Part shown: piece by piece, positions 25,818-34,089 of the stretch
Position numbering within the stretch: the stretch's first letter is position 1
How the letters are laid out: every line of letters starts with the position of its first letter
NCBI RefSeq assembly: GCF_001424945.1
Contig: NZ_LMCW01000001.1
Location: 1,334-65,333 of the forward strand
Direction of reading: 5' to 3'
Source: Rhizobium sp. Root1203
GTDB lineage: Bacteria > Pseudomonadota > Alphaproteobacteria > Rhizobiales > Rhizobiaceae
Length of the DNA: 64,000 bases
Program-made: the position numbers and the translations under genes
The notes under the pieces: generated by a model
Told to the model about the DNA's origin: nothing
Seen by the model: the letters and a program-made list of their open reading frames with translations, nothing else
Databases searched by the model: none

Positions 25818-26552
25818 TTACAAGGGATCGAGAGCGCCATCCTGCCCCGGATTGTCCTCAATCGTGCTCGGCGCATCCTTGCGGGGGTCGTCGCCGTAGA
25901 GCCCTTTCTTCTCCTGCTTCGCCTTTGCGCCGGCATCCGCAAGGTCCGACCCGGCCGCTGCCTCTGCCCAACCGTTTTCGACCAGCCATCGCGACACATC
26001 CTGTGTGCCGATCTTGCAGGAAGCGGAAATGGTGCCTTTCCAATCCGCATCGTCGAGATCGCAGTTGACGGTCCGCAGCCGCAGGAAAAGCCGGAAGTTG
26101 GTCTTGGCAAGCATACCGCAGGGCCATTCCGTCGCATCCGAACCAGTGCAGGTCTTGTTCGCCGGCGTCGGCGTGACGCCGGCAAGCTTGAGGCGTCTGT
26201 CACCGAAGGCCAGCAGGCCGGCGCTCTCGGCGACGGGACGAGGAAGGTCGGTACCCTTCTCGTCTTCTGCTTTCGGTTTTTCAGGTTCCGGCGCCGCGAC
26301 GCGCTCCAGCGGCTTGCCCTCCACGGTTGCCGGATAGAACTGGCTGGCGTCATCGACCGGCCGGGCATTCATGCTGGCCTCAGGATCTGCCGTTGGCGGT
26401 GGGGTCCTGGCTGTCTCGGCGGTTCCAGCCTCCGGCATCGCCGCAGGCTGCGTTGCGTTCATCGCGCCGCCGAGTCGTTGCCCGCCGGCCGCAATGAGAC
26501 CGAAAACGATCGCGATTCCTGCAAGAGCCGTGACAAGTGCCGCAGGACGCAT
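25818..26552 (-). CDS. Thermonuclease-fold (SNase-like) protein, catalytic residues apparently lost
   Basis: 244 residues from the ATG at 26552. An N-terminal hydrophobic anchor (AALVTALAGIAIVFGLIAAG, residues 3-22) is followed by a Pro/Ala/Glu-rich spacer to about 110, then an SNase-like domain: LLAFGDRRLKLAGVTPTPANKTC, WPCGMLAKTNFRLFLRLRTVNCDLDD, VSRWLVENGWAEA and AKAKQEKKGLYG. True SNases have R-L-x-G-I-D-A-P-E and catalytic Arg/Glu/Arg; here the D-A-P-E stretch is T-P-T-P-A-N, so a binding or structural role is more likely than nuclease action. Four conserved cysteines suggest an extracytoplasmic location. It lies 11 bases after the S24 regulator, same strand, probably one operon. Confidence 0.8.
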   Translation of the reverse strand: MRPAALVTALAGIAIVFGLIAAGGQRLGGAMNATQPAAMPEAGTAETARTPPPTADPEASMNARPVDDASQFYPATVEGKPLERVAAPEPEKPKAEDEKGTDLPRPVAESAGLLAFGDRRLKLAGVTPTPANKTCTGSDATEWPCGMLAKTNFRLFLRLRTVNCDLDDADWKGTISASCKIGTQDVSRWLVENGWAEAAAGSDLADAGAKAKQEKKGLYGDDPRKDAPSTIEDNPGQDGALDPL

Positions 26553-26563
26553 GGAAGATTTTC

Positions 26564-27229
26564 CTATTGGCTGGCCCAGATGATACGGGCGATCCACTCT
26601 ACGTCGGAAAGCTCGATCGTTCGGTTCGGGTGTTCCGGGTTAAGCGACATCAGCTCGATGGTGCGCGGGCTCTGGCGCAAGAGCACCTTGGCCATGACCT
26701 CGCCTTCGCGAGTCTTGACGACCACCCGGTCGTTCCGGCGGACCTGCGCGCCGGGCTCCACGATGAGGACATCGCCATCGCGATAGAGCGGCATCATGCT
26801 TTCGCCCTGTACCTCGAGCGCATAGACGCCGGCCTTCTGGGAGGGAGCTGCCGGAAATTCCACGACGTCCCAACCTTGCCCGGCCGGAAACCCGCCGTCA
26901 TCGAAGAAGCCGCCGGCGCCGGCCTGCGCAAAGCCCAGAAGCGGTATGGAACTGCCTTGCGGCGGAAAGGCGCCTTCCGGCAGGGCGGAAAAGCTGCTTG
27001 CCGGCCGCATGAAGGCCATGAACTCTTCCATGCTGGAGGTCGTTGCGTCCAGCACCTTGGCGATTGATTCCGTCGAAGGCCAGCGCAGCCGTCCATCGGC
27101 CGACAGCCGCTTGGACTTGTTGAAGGAAGTCGGGTCGAGCCCTGCACGTCGGGCAAGACCGGATGGCGTCAGCTCATGCCGCTCGGCAAGCCTGTCGATC
27201 GCTCCCCAGATCTGCGCGTGTGAAAGCAT
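26564..27229 (-). CDS. XRE-type HTH regulator with S24 (LexA-like) peptidase domain
   Basis: 221 residues. The N-terminal helix-turn-helix (about 5-60, LTPSGLARRAGLDPTSFNKSKR) is followed by an S24 self-cleaving domain: catalytic Ser in YALEVQGESMMPLYRDGDVLIVEPG and Lys in RVVVKTREGEVMAKVLLR. LexA and phage CI repressors use this pair to cleave themselves at an Ala/Cys-Gly bond; AGAGG near 104-108 is a candidate cut site. Not LexA itself, since that has a different winged helix. The target is unknown; the SNase-like gene 11 bases downstream is the obvious candidate partner. No phage genes are near. Confidence 0.9.
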   Translation of the reverse strand: MLSHAQIWGAIDRLAERHELTPSGLARRAGLDPTSFNKSKRLSADGRLRWPSTESIAKVLDATTSSMEEFMAFMRPASSFSALPEGAFPPQGSSIPLLGFAQAGAGGFFDDGGFPAGQGWDVVEFPAAPSQKAGVYALEVQGESMMPLYRDGDVLIVEPGAQVRRNDRVVVKTREGEVMAKVLLRQSPRTIELMSLNPEHPNRTIELSDVEWIARIIWASQ

Positions 27230-27341
27230 GTTGCCCGATTCCGTCCGCCCGTGTGCGCGGGTTCTTCCGATCGGCTAAAATATTAACGGCAAGCGACGCC
27301 GGAGTAAAGAGAGGAGAGGAATAAAATCCTCTCCGGCGGTT

Positions 27342-27989
27342 TCAGGCAACCAGCGCCATGTTGATCTTGCCGAGCTGGATCACAGCCTGCGTCCGGCTGT
27401 CGACATCGAGCTTCAACAGGATGGCCGAAACATGTGCCTTGATGGTCGCTTCCGATACGCCGAGTTCGTAGGCGATCTGCTTGTTGAGCAACCCCTCTGC
27501 GAGCATCGTCAGGACGCGGCTCTGCTGCGGGGTCAAGGTATGCAGCCGGCGGATCAGCCTGGCGATGTCGGGATCCTGCTCCTGGCCGTCGCGATAGCTC
27601 TCGGGCGTGGCGATATCGCCTGCAAGCACGATCTGGATGCCGCGGCGGATGTCGTCTATGCCGGATGATTTCGAGATGAAGCCGGAGGCGCCAAGCTCCA
27701 GCGCACGGCGGATCGTCGTCGTGTCATCGCTGGCCGAAACGATGACGATCGGCAGGCCGACGAACTCGGATCGCAAGGCCATCAGTCCGGAAAAGCCGCT
27801 GACCCCGGGCATGGCAAGATCCAGCAGCATCAGGTCTGCCTCGGGGTGGTCGCCTGCGGCCTTTCGCGCGGCGGCGAAATCGCCCGCCTCGACGATTTCC
27901 TGATGGCCGTCCATGCCGCTCACGGCCTGGCACAGCGCATCGCGAAAAAGTGGATGGTCGTCGGCAATGATGATTGTCTGTTCATGCAT
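27342..27989 (-). CDS. LuxR/NarL-family response regulator
   Basis: 215 residues. Receiver domain 1-125 with DDHPLFRDAL at the N-terminus, phospho-acceptor Asp in LMLLDLAMPG and Lys in GFISKSSG. C-terminal LuxR-type helix-turn-helix (about 148-210): LTPQQSRVLTMLAEGLLNKQIA and SEATIKAHVSAILLKLDV. The ATG at 27989 is chosen over a TTG two codons earlier because GGGAGGGAG lies six bases before it. No histidine kinase is adjacent, so its partner is unlinked. It is expected to activate genes elsewhere. Confidence 0.93.
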   Translation of the reverse strand: MHEQTIIIADDHPLFRDALCQAVSGMDGHQEIVEAGDFAAARKAAGDHPEADLMLLDLAMPGVSGFSGLMALRSEFVGLPIVIVSASDDTTTIRRALELGASGFISKSSGIDDIRRGIQIVLAGDIATPESYRDGQEQDPDIARLIRRLHTLTPQQSRVLTMLAEGLLNKQIAYELGVSEATIKAHVSAILLKLDVDSRTQAVIQLGKINMALVA

Positions 27990-28079
27990 CGACAACTCCC
28001 TCCCAAGAGCTCGATCACTTCTTCACGCACCGCGCTCGTCTGCAATACATGCTCCATCCCGGGAAGACTATATATCAAT

Positions 28080-28478
28080 TCATGTCTTTTGAGGAAGGGC
28101 GTTGCGCTGGTCCTCACCCTGGAATTCCTTGACTATCCCCATGAAGCTCCGCATCCAGCGCTCCATGATTCCGATCGAGCGATCGATTTCGGCATCGGAC
28201 GGCAGCGCCTTGTTGACGATGCTCTTGTTCTCAAGCGCCGTCACCCGGTCCGCGAGCCGGTCGAGTTCGTCTTCGTAGGCGGCGCGTTCATCCGCGGCCA
28301 TCCGGCAGACGAGGGAACCCTCCTTCTCCTCGCAGAGCGACATGGCGCCGGTCTGTCGGTCGAGCCGGACGAAATGATCGCCGCTGCGCTCGAGCTGGAA
28401 GCGAGAGGCATCCTGTTCCGCGGCATGCGCCGCAAGCGGCAGGAGAATGGCAAGAGCGCCGATTGCGATCGTTTTCAT
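28080..28478 (-). CDS. Small periplasmic protein of unknown function with coiled coil
   Basis: 132 residues from the ATG at 28478, which has GGAGGAA eight bases upstream; longer in-frame starts would run through DUF952 and are rejected. A signal peptide (MKTIAIGALAILLPLAAHA) precedes a mature protein with an N-terminal strand segment containing two cysteines (MSLCEEKEGSLVC), then a predicted coiled coil (DELDRLADRVTALENKSIVN, about 70-95) and a charged tail. I recognise no family name; similar proteins occur in Rhizobiaceae. Divergent from DUF952-pyrD. Confidence 0.75.
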   Translation of the reverse strand: MKTIAIGALAILLPLAAHAAEQDASRFQLERSGDHFVRLDRQTGAMSLCEEKEGSLVCRMAADERAAYEDELDRLADRVTALENKSIVNKALPSDAEIDRSIGIMERWMRSFMGIVKEFQGEDQRNALPQKT

Positions 28479-28586
28479 TGGTTCCTCCGGAAATAGCGAT
28501 GGCCAGCGCATTTTTCGCGTCAGGGCGTGGACATCGTCCTCTCTTTGCGGCAAAGCCCGGGAAAGACCCGAATTCATGAGGCCATC

Positions 28587-28940
28587 ATGACGCTGACACC
28601 CACGCTTTACAAGATCGTGACGGAAACGCTCTGGCACGATGCCAAGCCGGCCGGCCTGTTTCGAGGCGCTCCGATCGATCTGAAGGACGGCTTCATTCAC
28701 TTCTCGACGGCGACCCAGGTCAGGCAGACGGCCTCCCTACACTTTGCGGGCCAGGCAGGACTGCTTCTCGTTGCGGTCGATGCTGCAGAGCTTGGCGACA
28801 AACTCGTCTTCGAACCGTCTCGTGGCGGTGATCTCTTTCCGCACCTTTATGCGGACCTGCCGTTGTCAGCCGTACTTTGGGAAAAGCCGCTGTCGCTCGA
28901 TGGCGCGGGCAATCATATCTTTCCGGAATTGCAGCCATGA
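28587..28940 (+). CDS. DUF952 family protein
   Basis: 117 residues. The N-terminus LYKIVTETLWHDAKPAGLFRGAPIDLKDGFIHFSTATQ holds the family's conserved W, G.P.D..DGFIH.S pattern, and FPHLYADLPLSAV is near the end. DUF952 folds like an ADP-ribosyltransferase-type domain, but the activity is not established. The ATG at 28587 is preferred to one 20 codons earlier. Its stop overlaps the pyrD start by four bases (ATGA), so the two are translationally coupled, an arrangement I recall in other rhizobia. Confidence 0.9.
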   Translation: MTLTPTLYKIVTETLWHDAKPAGLFRGAPIDLKDGFIHFSTATQVRQTASLHFAGQAGLLLVAVDAAELGDKLVFEPSRGGDLFPHLYADLPLSAVLWEKPLSLDGAGNHIFPELQP

Positions 28941-30025
28941 TCGACCTCTTCAAGAATGCCGCCCGCAAGGGCCTTTTCCTCTTCGATCCAGAGACCGCTC
29001 ACGGCATGTCGATTGCGGCGCTGAAGTCCGGCCTCGTGCCCGCCTGCGGCGTCCAATCCGATCCGCGCCTGCGCCAAAGCGTTGCCGGGCTCGACTTCGT
29101 CAATCCGCTCGGTATGGCGGCCGGCTACGACAAGAATGCCGAGGTGCCGGAGGCGTTGTTGAAGATCGGCTTCGGCTTTACCGAGATCGGCACGGTGACG
29201 CCGAAGCCGCAATCGGGCAATCCCCGTCCGCGCATCTTTCGCCTGGTCGAGGACGAAGGCGTCATCAACCGCCTGGGTTTCAACAACGAGGGCCACGACG
29301 CGGCGTTTGCGCGCCTCTCCGGAATTCGCGGCAACGGCATCATTGGCGTCAACATCGGCGCCAACAAGGACAGCGAAGACCGCATCGACGACTATGTGAA
29401 GGGCATTCGCCGCTTCTATTCCGTGGCGCGCTATTTCACGGCCAACATCTCCTCGCCGAATACGCCCGGCTTGCGCGACCTGCAGGCACGTGAAAGCCTG
29501 TCGGCCCTTCTGTCCGCCGTTCTCGCCGCTCGCGACGAGGAAGCCGGAAAGTCGGGCAGGAAAATTCCAGTTTTTCTGAAGATCGCTCCGGATCTTACGG
29601 AGGAGGGGATGGACGACATCGCTGCCGAAGCGCTTTCGCATTCGCTGGATGGCTTGATCGTCTCCAACACCACGCTCTCGCGCGAGGGTCTGAAGGACCA
29701 GCGACAGGCGAAGGAAGCCGGCGGTCTCTCCGGCCAGCCGCTCTTCGAAAAGTCGACGGCGGTGCTGGCGAAGATCCGCAAGCGCGTCGGACCGGCATTG
29801 CCGATCATCGGCGTCGGCGGCGTGTCTTCGGCGGAGACGGCACTGGAGAAGATCAAGGCAGGCGCCGACCTCGTCCAGCTCTATTCCTGTATGGTCTATG
29901 AGGGGCCGGGCCTGCCGGGCGCAATCGTCCGCGGTCTTTCGAAACTGCTCGACCGCGAGAAGGTCTCCTCGATCCGCGACCTGCGCGATGTCGGCACGGA
30001 CTATTGGGCAGCGCGGAACGTCTGA
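28937..30025 (+). CDS. pyrD: Dihydroorotate dehydrogenase (quinone), class 2
   Basis: 362 residues. Fourth step of pyrimidine synthesis, oxidising dihydroorotate and passing electrons to quinone at the inner membrane. An N-terminal amphipathic helix (IDLFKNAARKGLFLFDPETAHG) marks class 2. Seen: NPLGMAAGYDKNAE, GFGFTEIGTVTPKPQ, RLGFNNEGHDA, the catalytic-serine loop NISSPNTPGLRDLQ, SNTTLSREGL and the FMN phosphate site GVGGVSSAETALEKI. Starts within the DUF952 stop. Its last 25 bases overlap the end of the convergent MATE gene. Confidence 0.97.
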   Translation: MIDLFKNAARKGLFLFDPETAHGMSIAALKSGLVPACGVQSDPRLRQSVAGLDFVNPLGMAAGYDKNAEVPEALLKIGFGFTEIGTVTPKPQSGNPRPRIFRLVEDEGVINRLGFNNEGHDAAFARLSGIRGNGIIGVNIGANKDSEDRIDDYVKGIRRFYSVARYFTANISSPNTPGLRDLQARESLSALLSAVLAARDEEAGKSGRKIPVFLKIAPDLTEEGMDDIAAEALSHSLDGLIVSNTTLSREGLKDQRQAKEAGGLSGQPLFEKSTAVLAKIRKRVGPALPIIGVGGVSSAETALEKIKAGADLVQLYSCMVYEGPGLPGAIVRGLSKLLDREKVSSIRDLRDVGTDYWAARNV

Positions 30026-31347
30026 TCGGCGCGCGGCTTGACCAGCACCGCCAGGAAGAAGCCGCGGAAGAGCAGGAACCCGTTCATCGCCAGCCAAAGG
30101 CCGTGATTGCCGAACAGCGGCACGCACACGGCAAGAGCCGCAAGATAGCCGGCGAACGACATCAACATGCGGTTGCGCATGTCGGTCGACCAGGTCGCAC
30201 CGATGAAGACGCCGTCCATCAGGAAGGCGAGCGCACCGGTGAGGCCGGTGATGGCCGCCCAGGGAAGATAGGTCTCGGCCGCCTGCTGCACCTCGGGCGA
30301 GGTGGTCAGAACGGAAATCAGCCATGGACCGGCCAGCAGGAAGAACACCGAAATGATGGCGGCGAGCCCGAACGACCAGATCGTCGTCAATTTCAGGCCT
30401 CGGTCGAAGGCCGGCCGGTAGTGTGCGCCGATCGCCCGTCCCGTAATCTGCTCGGCGGCATTGGCAAGTCCGTCGAGATAGTAGCCTGACAGCAGGAAGA
30501 AATTCATCAGGACGGCATTGGCTGCCAGGGTGACGGCACCGAAGCTGGTGCCGATCCGTGTCATCAGCGTGAAGGCGGCCAACAGCACGAAGGTGCGGAT
30601 CAGGATATCGCGGTTGAGCGCGAAAAGCTCGGCCAGCCGGTGCCGGGAGAAGATCTCGGCACGTTGCGGCCGATAGGCTCGATCGAAGCCGCGCAGGACG
30701 ATGAACAACCCCACCAGCGCACCGGCAGTCTCCCCGACCATCGTACCCCACGCCACGCCGGCTACGCCCCAGTCAAGCCGGAGGCCGAGGACGATGGCGA
30801 GCACGATGTTGGTGCCGTTGATGATCGTTTGCAGCAGCAGGCCGATCGTGCCCTGGCCCCGGCCGAGCACGAAGCCGAGAATGGCGTAGTTGGCAAGCGC
30901 CGCCGGTGCGGCGAGTATGCGGATCGAAAAATAGGTGCTGGTCGCCTCGGCAACGGCGGCCTGCGGCCCCATCAGCTTGAGACCCGCCGCCAATAGCACC
31001 GGCGAAAGACAGAGAAGTGCCAGGCCGCATCCGAGCGCCGATATCAATGCCCGCCAGAAGACACCTTGCTGGGCGTGATGGTCGTGCCGCCCATAGGCCT
31101 GTGCCGTCAGTCCCGTCGTCGAGGCCCGCAGGAAATTGAAGCTGCCGAGGATGAGGTCGAAAAGCATGGCGCCGATCGCCAGCCCCGCCAGTGCATCGGG
31201 CTGTCCCATGTGCCCGACGACACCGGTCCCGACGAGACCGAGCAGCGGCGTCGTTATGAAACCAAGTGTCATCGGGACGGCGATCGAAAGCACCAGCCGA
31301 TGCGTCACATCGAATGCAAGTCTGTTTTCGCTGCCGCGTACGTCCAT
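30001..31347 (-). CDS. MATE-family efflux transporter (DinF type)
   Basis: 448 residues with 12 predicted membrane helices in two halves, inner membrane. Seen: LSIAVPMTLGFITTPLLGLVGTGVVG at the N-terminus and GFVLGRGQGTIGLLLQTIINGTNIVLAIVLG mid-protein, both MATE hallmarks; overall similarity is to DinF-like exporters driven by H+ or Na+. The substrate cannot be told. Its 3' end overlaps pyrD by 25 bases on the opposite strand. The CAP lipoprotein gene follows upstream on the same strand. Confidence 0.92.
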   Translation of the reverse strand: MDVRGSENRLAFDVTHRLVLSIAVPMTLGFITTPLLGLVGTGVVGHMGQPDALAGLAIGAMLFDLILGSFNFLRASTTGLTAQAYGRHDHHAQQGVFWRALISALGCGLALLCLSPVLLAAGLKLMGPQAAVAEATSTYFSIRILAAPAALANYAILGFVLGRGQGTIGLLLQTIINGTNIVLAIVLGLRLDWGVAGVAWGTMVGETAGALVGLFIVLRGFDRAYRPQRAEIFSRHRLAELFALNRDILIRTFVLLAAFTLMTRIGTSFGAVTLAANAVLMNFFLLSGYYLDGLANAAEQITGRAIGAHYRPAFDRGLKLTTIWSFGLAAIISVFFLLAGPWLISVLTTSPEVQQAAETYLPWAAITGLTGALAFLMDGVFIGATWSTDMRNRMLMSFAGYLAALAVCVPLFGNHGLWLAMNGFLLFRGFFLAVLVKPRADQTFRAAQ

Positions 31348-31378
31348 GTCTGCCTCGGAACAATGAGGCAGAATCGCC

Positions 31379-31876
31379 TCAGCTGGAAAGCACCATGGCC
31401 CAATACGGCACGTTTTTGGAAGCGGGATTATGCGCCACGGCGACGCCGAGGCCGGTGTAGTGTCCCAGCATGTTTTCGAGATGGTGCTGAGAATTGATCC
31501 AGGCCGTCACCACTGCTGGAACGGACTGCTGGCCGGCAGCGATGTTCTCGGCAGCCGGCAGCTGCACGCCGCTCGCCTTGACGCGTGGGCCGAAGCCGTC
31601 GGCAATCCCCATCACATGCTTCATCTTGCCGGCGGATGCCATTCGCTTGGCCTGGAAGAGGGCTGCAGCCGTTGCCGCCGGATCGACGGAAAGCGGGGGC
31701 AGGCCGTTCTTCGCGCGAAGCTGGTTGACGAGCGGCAGGGCCGCTGCGGTCTCGTCATCGCCGTTGGAGGGGATGGACGACTGCTTGGGTGCGGTGGTGC
31801 AGCTGGCGACGCCGGCGACCAGGGCAAGACCGGAGAGCCGTAGAATGCTGCGGCGGGAAAAATCGATTGAGGTCAT
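31379..31876 (-). CDS. CAP/SCP-domain lipoprotein with twin-arginine signal
   Basis: 165 residues from the ATG at 31876. The leader SRRSILRLSGLALVAGVASC combines a twin-arginine motif with a lipobox (VASC), so export by Tat and lipid anchoring are predicted. The mature domain resembles bacterial CAP (cysteine-rich secretory/PR-1) proteins: VNQLRAKNGLPPLSVDPAATAAALFQAKRMA, then ENIAAGQQSVPAVVTAWINSQHHLENML and GLGVAVAHN. The CAP metal-site histidine/glutamate positions appear partly kept (H in KMKHVMG, E in AAEN, H in SQHHLENM). Function unknown. It follows the small membrane protein by one base, an operon. Confidence 0.85.
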   Translation of the reverse strand: MTSIDFSRRSILRLSGLALVAGVASCTTAPKQSSIPSNGDDETAAALPLVNQLRAKNGLPPLSVDPAATAAALFQAKRMASAGKMKHVMGIADGFGPRVKASGVQLPAAENIAAGQQSVPAVVTAWINSQHHLENMLGHYTGLGVAVAHNPASKNVPYWAMVLSS

Positions 31877-31877
31877 G

Positions 31878-32144
31878 TTACCGCCGATAGCTGAAGAGAC
31901 GGATGAGAAGGAATATCGGAATGACGACGGTGGCGCCCAGCAGGAGATAGTCGCCGACGCGCCCGAGTGCCGAGAAGCCGCGATGCCAGACTTCCAGAAC
32001 GAAATTGCGCACCCCATAGACGAAGTCCAGCGGTGCCCAGCCGAAGATAGCCATGATGAAGCCGACGATCAGCGACACGACCAAAAGCTTGATCAATGTA
32101 CGGCCGAGCGAATCGCCCAGAAACTTGTTCACCTGTTCGGACAT
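31878..32144 (-). CDS. Small two-helix membrane protein (DUF6460-like)
   Basis: 88 residues. The N-terminus MSEQVNKFLGDSLGRTLIKLLVVSLIVGFIMAIFGW enters a first membrane helix; a second lies near 60-82 (VGDYLLLGATVVIPIFLLIRL). I associate this pattern (MSxxxxxFLGxSxxRxxxKLxxxSxxVG) with a rhizobial integrin-like/DUF6460 family of unknown function. AGGAGATGGCGC precedes the ATG at 32144. The stop is one base before the CAP lipoprotein start, so the two are co-transcribed. Confidence 0.8.
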   Translation of the reverse strand: MSEQVNKFLGDSLGRTLIKLLVVSLIVGFIMAIFGWAPLDFVYGVRNFVLEVWHRGFSALGRVGDYLLLGATVVIPIFLLIRLFSYRR

Positions 32145-32289
32145 GCGCCATCTCCTGTTTATCCCTGAAATACGGGCGCGAATCGTTGCTCGCAAGCCTT
32201 TTTCAGAGCTGGCGCCCCTGCATCTGAAATAGGACTTGAGTTTTTTTGTGGCCGCCGCCAAATGCGGGCCGTCCCAACAGGTCACCCTC

Positions 32290-33222
32290 ATGCAACCCAC
32301 CCAGCTCACTTCAGGCGATGTTATCGCCGACCGCCGCGCCGACTACGCAAAAATGCTGAACGACGGCGGCGAGGCGGAGGCGGCCGCCGACCTGATGGAG
32401 CAGGCGCTGGAGCTTGCGCCGGAATGGGCCGCAGGCTGGTATCGCCTCGCCACCTATCGCGAAACGGCCGGCAACAAGACGGGCGCCGTCGACGCCTACC
32501 GGCGGACGCTCGACCTCGGGCGGGACGACATCTTCGGCGCCGGGCTCAAGCTCGCGCTTCTCGGGGATGTCGCGATCCCGGACCAGCCGCCAAGCAGCTA
32601 CGTCGAGCGCCTGTTCGACGACTATGCGGATCGCTTCGAAACCTCGCTCGTCAAAAAGCTCGACTACAGCGTGCCCGGGAAGCTGGCGCGCCTGATTGTC
32701 TCGACTGGTCGCCGCTACCGGTCGTGCGTCGATCTCGGCTGCGGCACGGGCCTGCTCGGCCCGGAAATCCGCGACCGGGTGGATCGCCTCGAAGGCTTCG
32801 ATCTGTCGCAGAACATGCTCGCGAAGGCAGCCGAGAAACGCATCTACGATCACCTGGCACAGGCCGACTTGTCGCTCGCGCCAATGGCGACCGGTCTCTT
32901 CGCGGATGGGGCCGAGCACCGCGCCGATCTTGTCACCGCCGCCGACGTGCTGATGTATCTCGGCAATCTCGAAAGCGTTTTCGAGGGCGTTGTCGCGCTG
33001 TCGGCTCCCGGTGCCGATTTTGTCTTTTCCGTAGAGGATTCGGGCGAGGGAGGGGGCTTCCGCCTCGCCGCGTCCCTGCGCTACGCGCATTCCGAACCCT
33101 ATGTCCAAGGGCTTTGCGAACGCCATGGCTTCGAGGTCCTGGACATGACCCGGACAGCCATTCGCAAAGATGGCGCCAATGTCATATCAGGCATCCTGTT
33201 CCTTGCCCGCAAAGGGGCCTGA
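32290..33222 (+). CDS. TPR-containing class I SAM-dependent methyltransferase
   Basis: 310 residues. The N-terminal ~90 residues form two or three TPR helix pairs (DYAKMLNDGGEAEAAADLMEQAL, WAAGWYRLATYRETAGNKTGAVDAYRRTL). The Rossmann methyltransferase domain starts near 125, with motif I VDLGCGTGLLGPEIRD and a downstream DLVTAADVLMYLG. The substrate is unknown; the order resembles predicted TPR methyltransferases such as NNMT/trans-aconitate-like enzymes. The start at 32290 is preferred over an earlier in-frame ATG (32236) because family similarity begins there. It is divergent from the small membrane protein, with a ~145-base gap. Confidence 0.88.
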   Translation: MQPTQLTSGDVIADRRADYAKMLNDGGEAEAAADLMEQALELAPEWAAGWYRLATYRETAGNKTGAVDAYRRTLDLGRDDIFGAGLKLALLGDVAIPDQPPSSYVERLFDDYADRFETSLVKKLDYSVPGKLARLIVSTGRRYRSCVDLGCGTGLLGPEIRDRVDRLEGFDLSQNMLAKAAEKRIYDHLAQADLSLAPMATGLFADGAEHRADLVTAADVLMYLGNLESVFEGVVALSAPGADFVFSVEDSGEGGGFRLAASLRYAHSEPYVQGLCERHGFEVLDMTRTAIRKDGANVISGILFLARKGA

Positions 33223-33437
33223 GCGAACAATTCTTGCGAAGTTATATTAGGTCAGTATTGCTTACCTATTTCGCTTGAATTGCCGCCTAAGCACATGATA
33301 ATTCCGCGCGTCTGCCGAAGATGCAAACGGCGCTCGCGAGAGCGCAAACAACGGCTGGCACCATCCATCATTTGCATTCCGCCCGCCCGGTCGTATCCGA
33401 GCGTTCTTGAACTCGCCTGCCGTTGGAGATTGGCGAC

Positions 33438-34073
33438 ATGACACAGCTCATCAGCGCTCTTGGTTTCTGGAATACGAGCGCAGCGCGCCACACACCCGTC
33501 GAGGATGTGCAGGGCATCTTTTCCGGCAGCCTCGTTGCCGCACTCGGCCTCTATGTACTGGCAAGTGCCGGGCTGCTAACCGGCAGCACCGCGGGCGTCG
33601 CCTTTCTCCTGCATTATGCATTCGGCGTGAACTTCGGACTTGCTTTCTTCCTGCTCAATCTGCCGTTCTTCTACCTGTCGTGGAAGCGCCTCGGCATCTC
33701 CTTCACGCTGAAGACCTTCATTGCCATCGGCCTGACGTCGCTGCTCACCAGCGTGCAGCCGAAAGTCATGAACATTGCCACCATTCACCCGGCCTGGGCG
33801 GCCCTTCTCGGCGGGCTCCTGCTGGGCTTTGGGCTGCTTGCTCTCTATCGCCACCGCGCCAGCCTGGGCGGCGTCGGCATTCTCGGCATCTACATGCAGG
33901 AGCGCTTCGGCATTCGCGCCGGCATCGTGCAGATGGCGATCGATCTCTGCGTCCTTGCCGCCGCCTTCTTCGTCACCACGCCGCCGGTGGTGTTCTACTC
34001 GGTTCTCGGTGCGATCGTGCTGAACCTCTTTCTGGCCATCAACCACAGGGCCGATCGCTACATCGCGCTCTGA
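33438..34073 (+). CDS. YitT-family membrane protein
   Basis: 211 residues, five or six membrane helices, inner membrane. Seen: GSLVAALGLYVLASAGLLTGSTAGVAFLLHYAFGVNFGLAFFLLNLPFFYL, the GxxTGGTAG-like core of the YitT family, and LLALYRHRASLGGVGILGIYMQE further on. The function is unproven; members may be transporters. The start at 33438 gives the usual N-terminus after GGAGATTGGCGAC. It is monocistronic by position, convergent with pdeM. Confidence 0.88.
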   Translation: MTQLISALGFWNTSAARHTPVEDVQGIFSGSLVAALGLYVLASAGLLTGSTAGVAFLLHYAFGVNFGLAFFLLNLPFFYLSWKRLGISFTLKTFIAIGLTSLLTSVQPKVMNIATIHPAWAALLGGLLLGFGLLALYRHRASLGGVGILGIYMQERFGIRAGIVQMAIDLCVLAAAFFVTTPPVVFYSVLGAIVLNLFLAINHRADRYIAL

Positions 34074-34089
34074 GGGGCGCCGCGAGCGA

